Below, one piece after another: positions 16,396-25,852 of a stretch of DNA of 64,000 nt. Positions within the stretch are counted from its first letter, which is position 1. Every line of letters begins with the position of its first letter. Below the pieces are notes generated by a model, which had not been told where the DNA came from, did no database searches, and was given only the letters and a program-made list of their open reading frames with translations. The position numbers and the translations under genes are program-made. Source of the DNA: an uncultured Porphyromonadaceae bacterium (GTDB lineage Bacteria; Bacteroidota; Bacteroidia; Bacteroidales; Muribaculaceae); assembly GCA_946187345.1 (NCBI GenBank), contig CAMHQD010000005.1, positions 20,893 through 84,892 of the forward strand, read 5' to 3'.

Positions 16396-18789
16396 ATGGC
16401 TGAGAAATTAAACACCCATCAAATCGAAGATCAAGGCGATTCGATAGACTTCCGTGCGATAGTATCGATTTGCATGCAGAATTGGTATTGGTTTGTCATC
16501 AGTACTATAGTCGCTGTAACCCTTGCCATTATCTATATTCTCATTACGGCTCCGGTATATACACGCACGGCGTCGGTTATTGTCAAGGAAGGTAGTAACA
16601 AGTCGATTAGTAGTGAGTTTGGTCATTTTTCTGATGTGGCTTTCGGAATAGAGCGCACCAACCTTTCGAATGAGATGCTGACGTTCTTGTCACCGTCTTA
16701 TATGGAAGAGGTTGTCCGTAAGTTGCATCTTGATGTGAATTACACCCAAGACGGTCCATTCCACGTCAATACCCTTTATGGCAAGACATTACCGTTGAAT
16801 GTCGCGTTTGTGGATCTCAATGACGATGAGTCAGCAAGTGTTTCCATTACAATTGAAGATGGTAACAAGATAGTATTGAGCAAATTCGTGCGCAATGGTG
16901 AAAAACTTACGAATGCCCCCATTAAGGCCAATATCTCATCGGCAATCAATTCGCCGATTGGCAAACTGATAATCAGTCCGACAAAGAATTATATCGGCAA
17001 AGTAGAGAAGCCCATCCACGTGTTTCGTAAGTCAATCAATGATGCGACACGCGCGTGTGTGGCATCATTGACGGTGACCAATACCGATAAGAATTCGTCG
17101 ATATTGGATTTGAAGTATGACGACGTGAGTCCTGAGAGGGCTGTTGATGTGTTGAACAACCTTTTTGCCGTTTATAACAAGCGGTGGGTTGATGACATCA
17201 ACGAGCAAGCAATCAGCACGAGCCAGTTTATTGACGAGGAACTTCGTCAGATTGAGCGTGAGTTGGGCAGCGTTGATGCTGATATCAGTTCCTATAAGAG
17301 TCGCAATATGGTGCCTGACTTGAATCAAGCCTCGTCAATATATATGCAGAAGGCTGAGGCAGTGGGCAATCAGTTGCTTGACCTGAACAATCAGTTGTAC
17401 ATGGCCAACTATATCCGCCAGCAGTTGTCGAGCGGTGACCGCTACAAAGTGTTGCCCGCCAACTCCGGCATCAACAATGCCAGCGTGGCTACTCAGATCG
17501 CGAGTTATAACGAGAAAGTGCTTCAGCGCAACAGTTTGGTCGCCAATAGCGGTACCAATAGCCCTTTGGTTCAAGATTTGGATCAAAGCCTTGAAGCGAT
17601 GCGCCAGGCGATAATCGCTTCGCTTGACAATGTGGTTGTGACTTTGCGCCAACACATTGCTAATCTGAAAAACAGCGAGTTATCCACTCAGCAAAAAATC
17701 GCTTCAAATCCGACTCAGGCTCGCGACTTGTTGAGTGTTGAGCGTCAGCAGAAGGTGAAAGAGCAACTTTATATCTTCTTGCTGCAAAAGAAAGAGGAGA
17801 ATCAGTTGTCGAAGGCATTTACGGCTTATAACACCAAGATGTTGAATCCGCCGACCGGTTCAAAGTTGCCTTCCAAGCCGGTGAAGTTCAATTTGTTGAT
17901 GATTGCTTTGTTGCTTGGCTTGTTGGTTCCGTCGGTTATTTTGTTTATTATTCACAATCTTGATAACGCGGTGCACAACCGTCGTGATCTTGATAAGGTG
18001 TCTATTCCGTTTGTCGGTGAGATTCCTCTTTCGTACAAGGTTTACCATGGCTTGATGTCAATCTTCAATCGCAAGCATAACGAGCGTGAGATTGTTGTCA
18101 AGGAGAAGGGAGGCAATATCATCAACGAGGCCTTCCGTGTGGTGCGCACTAATGTTGAATTTGTGTTAGGCAAGGGGACAACTTGCAAGACGATGATGCT
18201 CACCAGTGCCAACGCCGGTTCCGGTAAGACATTCATCAGCATGAACATGGCGTTGAGTTTTGCCATCAAGGAGAAGAAGGTGCTGGTTATAGACCTTGAC
18301 TTGCGCAAGGGTTCGTTGTCGACCTATGTCAAGTCGCCCGGCCGTGGTATTAGTAGTTATCTGAGCGGCCACGTTGACGATGTCGACTCTGTGATGATCA
18401 AGGGTACGCTTAACCCCAATTTGGATGTGCTGCCTGTGGGCACCTTGCCTCCGAATCCGACCGAGTTGCTCTTCACCGACCGTTTTGACGAGATGATGGC
18501 TGAGATGCCCAAGCACTATGACTATATCATTATCGACTGTCCGCCGCTTGATGTGGTTGCTGACGCGAGCATTATCAACAAGTTCTGTGACTTGACAGTC
18601 TTTGTCGTCCGCGCCGGCATGTTCGACAAGCGCGTGTTGCCCGATGTGCAGCGCTACTATGACGAGAAGCGCTACCGCAACTTGGTTATCTTGCTCAATG
18701 GCACGACCGACACCGACAACGGCTATGGCTATGGCTACGGCTATGGCTACGGTTATGGTTACGGTTACGGCCACGAGAAGAAAAAGTGA
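16396..18789 (+). CDS. Wzc-like polysaccharide co-polymerase / BY-type tyrosine kinase
   Basis: A 797-residue inner-membrane chain-length regulator and tyrosine kinase. An N-terminal Wzz domain lies between TM1 (about 30-52) and TM2 (about 495-516), with a coiled-coil-rich periplasmic part. The cytoplasmic kinase has Walker A (SANAGSGKTFIS, about 600-612), Walker A' (VLVIDLDLRKGSLS) and Walker B (YIIIDCPPLDV). The C-terminal tyrosine cluster, the site of autophosphorylation in BY-kinases, is unusually regular: eight Gly-Tyr dipeptides followed by GHEKKK, encoded by a hexanucleotide repeat (18721-18768). Phosphorylation of this tail is expected to cycle with Wza/Wzy to set chain length. Confidence 0.93.
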   Translation: MAEKLNTHQIEDQGDSIDFRAIVSICMQNWYWFVISTIVAVTLAIIYILITAPVYTRTASVIVKEGSNKSISSEFGHFSDVAFGIERTNLSNEMLTFLSPSYMEEVVRKLHLDVNYTQDGPFHVNTLYGKTLPLNVAFVDLNDDESASVSITIEDGNKIVLSKFVRNGEKLTNAPIKANISSAINSPIGKLIISPTKNYIGKVEKPIHVFRKSINDATRACVASLTVTNTDKNSSILDLKYDDVSPERAVDVLNNLFAVYNKRWVDDINEQAISTSQFIDEELRQIERELGSVDADISSYKSRNMVPDLNQASSIYMQKAEAVGNQLLDLNNQLYMANYIRQQLSSGDRYKVLPANSGINNASVATQIASYNEKVLQRNSLVANSGTNSPLVQDLDQSLEAMRQAIIASLDNVVVTLRQHIANLKNSELSTQQKIASNPTQARDLLSVERQQKVKEQLYIFLLQKKEENQLSKAFTAYNTKMLNPPTGSKLPSKPVKFNLLMIALLLGLLVPSVILFIIHNLDNAVHNRRDLDKVSIPFVGEIPLSYKVYHGLMSIFNRKHNEREIVVKEKGGNIINEAFRVVRTNVEFVLGKGTTCKTMMLTSANAGSGKTFISMNMALSFAIKEKKVLVIDLDLRKGSLSTYVKSPGRGISSYLSGHVDDVDSVMIKGTLNPNLDVLPVGTLPPNPTELLFTDRFDEMMAEMPKHYDYIIIDCPPLDVVADASIINKFCDLTVFVVRAGMFDKRVLPDVQRYYDEKRYRNLVILLNGTTDTDNGYGYGYGYGYGYGYGYGHEKKK
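18721..18768 (+). repeat. Hexanucleotide tandem repeat GGYTAY, eight copies
   Basis: In-frame repeat encoding the (Gly-Tyr)8 tail of the Wzc-like kinase. Units differ only at third codon positions (C/T). Gain or loss of units would keep the frame but change the number of phosphorylatable tyrosines. Confidence 0.9.
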
Positions 18790-18790
18790 A

Positions 18791-18830
18791 GTCCTCCCCC
18801 GCCCCTCCCAAATGGTTGGGGAGGGTGCTG
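18791..18830. repeat. CCTCCC-type hairpin repeat, copy 3
   Basis: CCTCCCCCGCCCCTCCC followed by TTGGGGAGGG, just after the kinase stop and about 55 nt before the next gene. Strong stem without a T tract; related to the copies before rplM and rpsB. Confidence 0.65.
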
Positions 18831-18884
18831 ATGCTGTAAGGTATATATTTAAAATTAGAAATATTTAAAACTATATAGAAGAAA

Positions 18885-20090
18885 ATGAAAGCATGTTTCA
18901 TGGGCTTGGGCTATATCGGCCTGCCCACCGCGATTATCGCCGCTAAGCACGGCGTTCAGATTATCGGTGTTGACATCAATCCTCGTGTGGTTGAGTTGAC
19001 CAACGCCGGCCACCTGCATATTGTTGAACCCGGCATGGAGGAGATGCTTCAGGAGGTTGTCGCTAACGGTATGCTGCGCGCCAGCACCACTCCCGAGGTG
19101 GCTGACGCCTACTTTATGGTTGTGCCCACTCCGTTCAAGGGCGACCACGAGCCCGATGTGAGTTACGTTGAGTCGGCCACGCGCATGGTGTTGCCGTTGC
19201 TTAAGGAGGGTGACCTCTATGTGATCGAGAGCACATCGCCGGTGGGTACCACCGAGCAGATGGCCGAGATTATCTATAGCGAGCGTCCCGAGTTGAAGGG
19301 TAAGATACACATTGCCTACTGCCCGGAGCGTGTGTTGCCCGGCAATGTGATTTATGAGTTGGTGCACAACGACCGCGTGATTGGCGGTATGGACGAGGCC
19401 TCGACCGACGCCGCCATCGGTTTCTACTCACAGTTTGTGCAGGGCACGCTGCACCGCACCAACTGCCGCACGGCCGAGATGTGCAAACTCACCGAGAACT
19501 CGAGCCGCGACGTGCAGATTGCGTTCGCCAACGAGTTGTCGATTGTTTGTGAGAAGGCAGGCATCAATGTGTGGCGCCTGATTGAACTTGCCAACAAGCA
19601 TCCGCGCGTCAACATCCTGCAGCCCGGTTGCGGAGTGGGCGGTCACTGCATCGCCGTCGACCCGTACTTTATTACGGCAGCCTTCCCTCACGAGGCTCAG
19701 ATTATCGGCAAGGCTCGCGAGATCAACAACTACAAGAGCGAGTGGTGTGTGGAGCGCGTGAAGAACGCTATGCTGCGTTTTGAGCTCGACAACAAGCGCA
19801 AGCCGCGCGTGGCGATGATGGGCCTGGCATTCAAGCCCAATATCGATGACCTGCGCGAGTCGCCTGCCAAGCACATCGTCACGAGCGTGATGCAGGGCTG
19901 CAACAACGCCGACATTATGGTTGTTGAGCCTAACATCAGTGAGCATAAGGTGTTTAAACTCACTGACTATCGCACGGCCTATGACAATGCCGACATTGTT
20001 GTCTTCCTCACCGCTCACAACGAGTTCAAGACTCTGGAGTGGCGTGACGACAAAGTAATCCTCGACTTCTGCGGCATCTTCAAACGATAA
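18885..20090 (+). CDS. wecC: UDP-N-acetyl-D-mannosamine dehydrogenase (nucleotide-sugar 6-dehydrogenase)
   Basis: Oxidises UDP-ManNAc to UDP-ManNAcA with 2 NAD. The 401-residue protein has a Rossmann start (CFMGLGYIGLPTAIIAAKHG), the central helical domain, the catalytic cysteine in GCGVGGHCIAVDP (C255), and a C-terminal UDP-binding domain (MMGLAFKPNIDDLRESPA). The HCIAVDP form is typical of the ManNAc-dehydrogenase branch rather than UDP-glucose dehydrogenase. No wecB-like epimerase lies in this window, so UDP-ManNAc must come from elsewhere, or the substrate differs. Confidence 0.85.
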   Translation: MKACFMGLGYIGLPTAIIAAKHGVQIIGVDINPRVVELTNAGHLHIVEPGMEEMLQEVVANGMLRASTTPEVADAYFMVVPTPFKGDHEPDVSYVESATRMVLPLLKEGDLYVIESTSPVGTTEQMAEIIYSERPELKGKIHIAYCPERVLPGNVIYELVHNDRVIGGMDEASTDAAIGFYSQFVQGTLHRTNCRTAEMCKLTENSSRDVQIAFANELSIVCEKAGINVWRLIELANKHPRVNILQPGCGVGGHCIAVDPYFITAAFPHEAQIIGKAREINNYKSEWCVERVKNAMLRFELDNKRKPRVAMMGLAFKPNIDDLRESPAKHIVTSVMQGCNNADIMVVEPNISEHKVFKLTDYRTAYDNADIVVFLTAHNEFKTLEWRDDKVILDFCGIFKR

Positions 20091-20107
20091 TCTCACCACG
20101 ATAGAAC

Positions 20108-21265
20108 GTGAGTGACCTGATAGTAAGCCTTGGCGTTTACATCTCCACGGCGACTGCTTTGTTCTTACTCATGTGGCATTCCCTGCGTCGAGCTGAGCGG
20201 GATGCCACGCGAGTAGTTACATGGGAGATGATTGTCGGCGTGCTATTGCTGGCTATCATTGCCGGGCTGCGTTGGGGGACCGGATACGACCATCAGTCCT
20301 ACTATAACCAGTATATGGCGATGATAGACACAGGTGTGTTCACTCGCCATAACTACGAGGCCGGTTTTGAGTGGATAACTCGAGGCTTTGTGGCTTGTAG
20401 GGCTCATTACACGCTCTTCTTCGGCTTTTGGGCTCTGTTGCAGGCCGGTCTGCTCTTCATTGGCCTGCGCGACCGCAAGCACTTGCTGCCGTGGTTGTCG
20501 GCAGTGCTGGTGCTAAACATTTGGTATATCCACTTCATGAACACTATCCGTCAGGGTGTGGTGGAGTGCCTTTTTGTGGCGTTGGTGCCGCTGATTGCCG
20601 AGCGTCGTTTTTGGCTGTATGCGGTGTGTGTGCTGATTGCATCGCTGATTCACCGTGCCGCATTGCTGTTGTTGCCGGTCTACCTGCTGTGCTACGCTCC
20701 GCTGCGGCGTGTTGGCAAACCTTGGCTGGCGATAGGCTGCCTGGCCGTAAGTATGCTGATTGGCCTCAAGCCTGTGTGGCTTGAGGTGTTCCGGCCCGTG
20801 TTCCAGTTGGCGCAGCCGTTGGGCTTTGGTGACTGGTATCAAGAGAATGTGGCCGATGTGCTTTCCGGCAACTTCCGTTGGGTGACTTTCGGTCCCGCGA
20901 GGCTGATGGGGCTTGCGACTGTCGTGATGGTGATGTTACTCTATCCGGCCGTGAGGAAACGTTTCAAGGACGACAAGGCCTTGCCGGTGTTCTACTTGGC
21001 GATGGTGATAGGGGAGTGCCTGCACCAAGCGTTGATAAACACATCGTTCTACTTCCTTCGACCCACCGAGTTGCTCACAATCTGCACTATGGTGATGATT
21101 GCCTATTCGTGCAGTTTCTTGTGGCAGACGCGTCGCCGTTGGCAACTAGCGGTGTTGCTGGCACTCACGATAACCTACGTGCCGATTGAGATTTTCAAGG
21201 CTACGATGGCGCCAACAGAAACTAACCAACAGGTTCTATACAGTTTTTTCTTCTGTAACGTTTGA
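20108..21265 (+). CDS. EpsG/Wzy-like polysaccharide polymerase
   Basis: A 385-residue polytopic membrane protein with about ten hydrophobic segments. EpsG-family features are visible: AGLRWGTGYDHQSYYNQYM after the first TMs, FEWITRGF, and FMNTIRQGVVECLF. Such proteins polymerise lipid-linked repeat units on the periplasmic face. The start is GTG 20108, 17 bp after wecC. Another membrane protein of possible polymerase type lies at 23350-24720. Confidence 0.78.
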   Translation: MSDLIVSLGVYISTATALFLLMWHSLRRAERDATRVVTWEMIVGVLLLAIIAGLRWGTGYDHQSYYNQYMAMIDTGVFTRHNYEAGFEWITRGFVACRAHYTLFFGFWALLQAGLLFIGLRDRKHLLPWLSAVLVLNIWYIHFMNTIRQGVVECLFVALVPLIAERRFWLYAVCVLIASLIHRAALLLLPVYLLCYAPLRRVGKPWLAIGCLAVSMLIGLKPVWLEVFRPVFQLAQPLGFGDWYQENVADVLSGNFRWVTFGPARLMGLATVVMVMLLYPAVRKRFKDDKALPVFYLAMVIGECLHQALINTSFYFLRPTELLTICTMVMIAYSCSFLWQTRRRWQLAVLLALTITYVPIEIFKATMAPTETNQQVLYSFFFCNV

Positions 21266-21268
21266 GTT

Positions 21269-22195
21269 ATGCCCAAAGTCTCGATAATTGTGCCCGTGTT
21301 CAATGCGGCGGCCACACTTGAGCGTTGCGTCGGTTCACTGGCGGCACAGTTATTCGACGATGTTGAGGTGATATTTGTAGAGGATGCAAGCACTGACGGG
21401 AGTCTGAACAAACTGAAAAGTCTGCTGAAATCGCTGCCTGCTTTAGCCGGCAAAACGCGGATTATTGCGCATGAGACAAATCTTGGCTGCGCCGTGACCC
21501 GTCGAGATGGGATGCAAGCCGCACGTGGACAATATATGATTCATGTGGATGCCGACGACTGGGTGGAGCCGGAATTTGTATTGTCATTATACGAACACGC
21601 TATGGCGACCGATGCCGACATTGTGATTTGCAACGCCGAGCGGTTGCTGCCAAATGGCAAGAAACGCCTTATTGAGGCTCAGAAATGCAACACAATCGAC
21701 GGCTACCTGTGCAGGGCATTATCCGGCGAGATTCATAATTGCTTGTGGAACAAGTTGATTAGAACAGAAATCATACATCAAAAGAAGATATATCCTATCG
21801 ACGGGCTCTCAATGTATGAAGATAAAATGGTTGTTGTCAACTTGTTATCTCAGGCTGAAGTGAAAAAAGTGTCACTTGTGCAACGTGTGCTTTATCACTA
21901 CGACAATCGCGTGTCCGGCTCTATAACGAACAAGATTCGTGGCAATAACGAAGAGATTGTGGCGGCCCGGACTTATATCGATTGGGTTGAAAACAACATC
22001 AGGTTGAGTGAAGCGGCGCAGGCGGCTCATCGCCAATTCAAACTTGCTGTGACCGCGTTGCAAATCAGGCTGTCTCAGTCAAAGGGCGAATTTGTATTGC
22101 CGCTAAAAAATGTGGCCTATGGTGAGATTTGGTCTTCGACTACATTGCCGTTACACTACAAATCATTATTGACATTGGCAAAACTATTTTATTGA
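21269..22195 (+). CDS. GT2-family glycosyltransferase
   Basis: A 308-residue inverting GT-A transferase. N-terminal KVSIIVPVFNAAATLERCVGSL and the metal-binding DXD in HVDADDWVEPEF (about residues 91-102) are clear. It probably adds one sugar to the lipid-linked repeat unit at the cytoplasmic face; donor and acceptor cannot be read from sequence. It starts 3 bp after the polymerase gene. Confidence 0.9.
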   Translation: MPKVSIIVPVFNAAATLERCVGSLAAQLFDDVEVIFVEDASTDGSLNKLKSLLKSLPALAGKTRIIAHETNLGCAVTRRDGMQAARGQYMIHVDADDWVEPEFVLSLYEHAMATDADIVICNAERLLPNGKKRLIEAQKCNTIDGYLCRALSGEIHNCLWNKLIRTEIIHQKKIYPIDGLSMYEDKMVVVNLLSQAEVKKVSLVQRVLYHYDNRVSGSITNKIRGNNEEIVAARTYIDWVENNIRLSEAAQAAHRQFKLAVTALQIRLSQSKGEFVLPLKNVAYGEIWSSTTLPLHYKSLLTLAKLFY

Positions 22196-22214
22196 GTAGT
22201 GAGCCTTATTGTTT

Positions 22215-23294
22215 ATGACGAATTATCAAGATAGCATATTGATGGTTGGCCCTGCGTTTGACAAACCGCGGGGCGGCATCGCTATGTGCCTATACAACCT
22301 CAATCAGTATGTGTTTGCCGGCAAGATGAACTTCATCGCCAACTCGACTTCCGGTTCAACGTTGAAGAAGGTGCTCATTATGCTCATTGCACTATGTGCC
22401 CTCTTCTTTAGGCTGCTCTTTAACCGCCAGTTGAGATTGGTGCACATCCATGCGGCCAGTTCCAATAGTTTCCGTCGTGCGGCATATTTTGTGCGATTGT
22501 CAAGATGGATGGGTCGCAAGGTCATTCTCCATATTCACGGCGGCGCCTTTGATGTATATTATAATCTTGGTGATAACGCGCGGATGATTAACGCTATATT
22601 TGCCAAGACTGATGCTTTGGTGGCTTTGACTGAGTCTTGGAAAGACTATTATAAAAACACGATAGGCTATCAAAATCCGGTGTATGTGTTGCCGAATATA
22701 GTACCTCCTCCCGAGCATTGCGATATAGAAAATGATGGCCGTCTGCATTATCTGTTTTTGGGTAGGATTGATGTCAAGAAAGGCGTGCTTGACCTGCTGC
22801 AGGCGGTTGACTATGTTGCCGACACCCTTCATGGCAAGGCCGTCGTCCACATGGCCGGCTCGGGGCCTGACGAGGATAAGGTTGATGATTTCATCCGTTC
22901 CAACGGGTTGAGTGATTTGGTCATTCGTGAGGGTTGGGTGAGCGGTGACAAGAAAGCGATGTTGCTGAGCCAGTGTCGCGTGATGTTGTCGCCCAGTTAT
23001 GCCGAAGCATTGGGCATCAACAACCTTGAGGCGATGTCTTACGGTATGGCGGTGATCGCCTATAACGTGGGCGGTATTCCCACCATCGTGAAGGATGGCG
23101 TGAACGGTATTCTGGTGACGTGTAAGGACGTGCGTGCCTTGTCAGAGGCGATGGCCCGGGTGGTGGACGACGCGGAGTTGCTGTCGCGTTTTGGAGCGGC
23201 GTCACTGCAAATGGTGAAGCCTTATTTGGCCGATAGCGTGAAGTCAACATTAACAGATATTTATGCGGCCGAGTTGACCGGCGTCGCGTCCTAA
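22215..23294 (+). CDS. GT4-family glycosyltransferase
   Basis: A 359-residue GT-B transferase. It shows the N-terminal GPAFDKPRGGIAMCLYNL glycine-rich loop, HIHAASSNSFRRAAYF, a C-terminal domain starting LHYLFLGRIDVKKGVLDLL, and the nucleotide-sugar EX7E region at YAEALGINNLEAMSYG. ATG 22215 is preferred over the in-frame TTG at 22209. The paralogue at 24783-25835 has the same layout (GGIAQVLNNYEKYVFA, HIHTSS), so the two may have arisen by duplication within the cluster. Confidence 0.9.
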   Translation: MTNYQDSILMVGPAFDKPRGGIAMCLYNLNQYVFAGKMNFIANSTSGSTLKKVLIMLIALCALFFRLLFNRQLRLVHIHAASSNSFRRAAYFVRLSRWMGRKVILHIHGGAFDVYYNLGDNARMINAIFAKTDALVALTESWKDYYKNTIGYQNPVYVLPNIVPPPEHCDIENDGRLHYLFLGRIDVKKGVLDLLQAVDYVADTLHGKAVVHMAGSGPDEDKVDDFIRSNGLSDLVIREGWVSGDKKAMLLSQCRVMLSPSYAEALGINNLEAMSYGMAVIAYNVGGIPTIVKDGVNGILVTCKDVRALSEAMARVVDDAELLSRFGAASLQMVKPYLADSVKSTLTDIYAAELTGVAS

Positions 23295-23349
23295 ACAAGA
23301 AGTCAGGTATCGCCACCTAAGTTTCATTCTTTGTCAAAAAACAATTTGC

Positions 23350-24720
23350 ATGAAGCAATTTGACTACATAGATTCCAAGAGAGGCATATATGACATCAAG
23401 CAATTTTTTGTGGTGTCAATAATCTTCTTTGTGGCTCTTGCCTTGTATTATACACTCACGTCCTATAAGGAGCACATTCCCTTGTATCTCGAGCAGATAC
23501 GTTTAATGGCCTCAGCCTATTATGTGCTGATGATTTTGGTGTGCTTCTATCGGATGCGCGTCTCCAGACTACTGATATTGAACGCCGTCATGATGTTCGT
23601 GCTGTTGCTGCTTGTCAAGTTGACTTATGAACGGGCGGGTGCGAATACATTTAATGGCGCGGTTGATGCCCAAAAGTATCTTAATGAGACGTTGGCCTTC
23701 GCTCATCTCTCTTATGGAGACTTTGTGGAACAAATTTATAATAATCGTTTTGATATTCATGATTTAGGTAATTTTACGCTTAATTATATAGTCTATCAGA
23801 TTTATCCGGATAAGGAATTTGTGATTTATGGCGTAGCCTTTTTCAATATCATTTTCTTGTATATCTCATCAGTTTATTTGTTTAAACTGGCTCAACTGTT
23901 CCGCTTCAACGACATCATTAGTAAGTTAATTACTATTTTATATGCCGCGTCACCGTATGCTTTGATAACAATCTCGAACGGACTGAAAGAGGTGTTTTTC
24001 GTTATGGTCATTATTTTGGCCATGTATTACATCTGCAAGGCTCAGCGCGAGCATCCATTGAAGAATATCCTGATAGCGGCTCCATTCATTTATGGCACTA
24101 ATCTTTTCCGTGGTGCGATTTTCTATATGGTTGTTCTCTCGGCAATTGTGGCTTTGACGTCCAAACGCGAGAATAAAAAAATGTATTTGCTCTTGATGTG
24201 CATTGGCGCTATTGTCGGCGGTTATTTTCTGCCGCTTTTCCTTGAGACTTTCCTTGACAGATCTCAGGAACTTTCGGAGCAAATCATCAACTTCAGGTTC
24301 CGTAACAGAATTACGAGTTTTTCCACTTCGGTATTCCCATACGTGGCTGCGTTTTTTGGCCCATATTCCAATTTTGACCGTTTGGGTACCTCCGGATTGA
24401 CATTTGTCACATCAATAACCATGTTTATAAAGGCGATATTAAGCCTTTGGTTTGTGGTGGGCATCTTTAGAATAATCAAGCACTACAAAGAAGAATATTA
24501 TCCGATGCTTGTTTATATTTTAGCGTCCATCGCGATGCTGATCCAGAGTGGTGTGTCGCTTGACATGCGTTTCCATTTTACCTATCTGCCATTCTTCTTT
24601 ATTGTGGCGTTCTCAGGAAATATCAAGCATAAATATATCAATTATTTATATATATTGATTATTGTGGTGATATGCGTATTGTATTGTACGCGTCCGGTGT
24701 ACAGTGGCACGTCGGCGTAA
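23350..24720 (+). CDS. Polytopic membrane protein of polysaccharide cluster (Wzy-like, function uncertain)
   Basis: A 456-residue protein with about ten to twelve hydrophobic segments and a long loop around residues 95-150 (GAVDAQKYLNETLAFAHLSYG). It resembles O-antigen polymerases or GT39-like membrane transferases in architecture, but no diagnostic motif is recognisable. Its base composition is more AT-rich than the flanking glycosyltransferases, which suggests a separate origin, as is common for polymerase and flippase genes of variable loci. It lies between two related GT4 genes. Confidence 0.65.
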   Translation: MKQFDYIDSKRGIYDIKQFFVVSIIFFVALALYYTLTSYKEHIPLYLEQIRLMASAYYVLMILVCFYRMRVSRLLILNAVMMFVLLLLVKLTYERAGANTFNGAVDAQKYLNETLAFAHLSYGDFVEQIYNNRFDIHDLGNFTLNYIVYQIYPDKEFVIYGVAFFNIIFLYISSVYLFKLAQLFRFNDIISKLITILYAASPYALITISNGLKEVFFVMVIILAMYYICKAQREHPLKNILIAAPFIYGTNLFRGAIFYMVVLSAIVALTSKRENKKMYLLLMCIGAIVGGYFLPLFLETFLDRSQELSEQIINFRFRNRITSFSTSVFPYVAAFFGPYSNFDRLGTSGLTFVTSITMFIKAILSLWFVVGIFRIIKHYKEEYYPMLVYILASIAMLIQSGVSLDMRFHFTYLPFFFIVAFSGNIKHKYINYLYILIIVVICVLYCTRPVYSGTSA

Positions 24721-24782
24721 TTCTGCGGCGATATTGATGCTTGCTATCGTCATTCTTTAAAAACAATTAGTGGAAATCAGCG

Positions 24783-25835
24783 ATGATGATTAATAATCCT
24801 ACAGTATTGCAGGTTGGTTGCTCTCACCGTCACTCACGTGGAGGTATAGCGCAGGTGCTCAATAACTATGAGAAATATGTTTTCGCTGATATGCGTTTCC
24901 TCGCCAACTCCTGTGATGGCCCCAAGATAGTCAAGGCAATCTTTTTTGTCTTTGCCATAATCAAATTTATCGTCAAGTTGACTTTCTGCCGCTCAATCAA
25001 GATTGTGCATATCCACACGTCGTCTTACTTCAGTTACCAGCGCTCTTATTATTATGCGCGCATCTCCAAGTTCTTCGGCAAGAAAGTGATTATGCATGTT
25101 CACAGTGGCAAATTCAGCCAGTACTATGCCGAGTATCCTGCGTTTGTCGAGAATGGTCTCAAATATTGCGACAAGGTGATTGCCCTCACGCCCACGTGGA
25201 AAGAGTTTTTCTCTTCCATCATTGACGCAGACAAGATTGAGGTAGTTCCCAATCCGGTGCCGATGCCTCCACACATTGAGCGTAAGTTCAACGGCAAGTT
25301 GCGTTTCTTGTTTATGGGCTTCGTCTCTCGCGACAAGGGCGCGATGGACTTGCTCGAGATGGTCGTCAGCCACAAGGGGCGGCTGAGCAAGAAGACGCAG
25401 TTCACGCTGTGTGGCAATGATATTGACTGCAATGTTGGCAAGTATATCCGCGAGAACCACCTCGGCGACCTGGTGGTGTATCGCGGCTGGGTGAAGGGCG
25501 AAGAGAAGCAGAAGATGTTTGATAGCCACGATGTGCTGGTGCTGCCGTCTTATGCCGAGGGATTGCCGATGACTATTATTGAGGCGATGGCCAACGGTAT
25601 GCCTGTTATTGCGAGTAATGTGGGTGGCATACCAGACATTGTCAATGAGCGCGTCAACGGCCTCTTGATTACCAGTGGCAATAAGAATGAATTGTTCTCG
25701 GCTGTGATGACCTACGTCAACGACCGCAACATGGTCGCTTCTCACTCCGCTGCGGCTTTTGAGACTGCTGCCGCCTACAGTCCCGATATTATCGCGTCGC
25801 GGTTAGAAACGCTCTATGAAGAATTGAAAAATTGA
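24783..25835 (+). CDS. GT4-family glycosyltransferase (second)
   Basis: A 350-residue GT-B transferase related to 22215-23294. It has N-terminal HSRGGIAQVLNNYEKYVFA, HIHTSSYFSYQRSYYYARI, the domain-2 start LRFLFMGFVSRDKGAMDLL, and the EX7E nucleotide-sugar motif in YAEGLPMTIIEAMANGMP. It probably extends the repeat unit. The stop overlaps an in-frame TTG of the following gene, whose likely ATG is 25853. Confidence 0.9.
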   Translation: MMINNPTVLQVGCSHRHSRGGIAQVLNNYEKYVFADMRFLANSCDGPKIVKAIFFVFAIIKFIVKLTFCRSIKIVHIHTSSYFSYQRSYYYARISKFFGKKVIMHVHSGKFSQYYAEYPAFVENGLKYCDKVIALTPTWKEFFSSIIDADKIEVVPNPVPMPPHIERKFNGKLRFLFMGFVSRDKGAMDLLEMVVSHKGRLSKKTQFTLCGNDIDCNVGKYIRENHLGDLVVYRGWVKGEEKQKMFDSHDVLVLPSYAEGLPMTIIEAMANGMPVIASNVGGIPDIVNERVNGLLITSGNKNELFSAVMTYVNDRNMVASHSAAAFETAAAYSPDIIASRLETLYEELKN

Positions 25836-25852
25836 GACACAAAAATATTAAG

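Noticed and set aside
18721..18768. GGYTAY tract as intergenic satellite or CRISPR
   Set aside because: It is in frame and encodes the expected tyrosine tail of the kinase.
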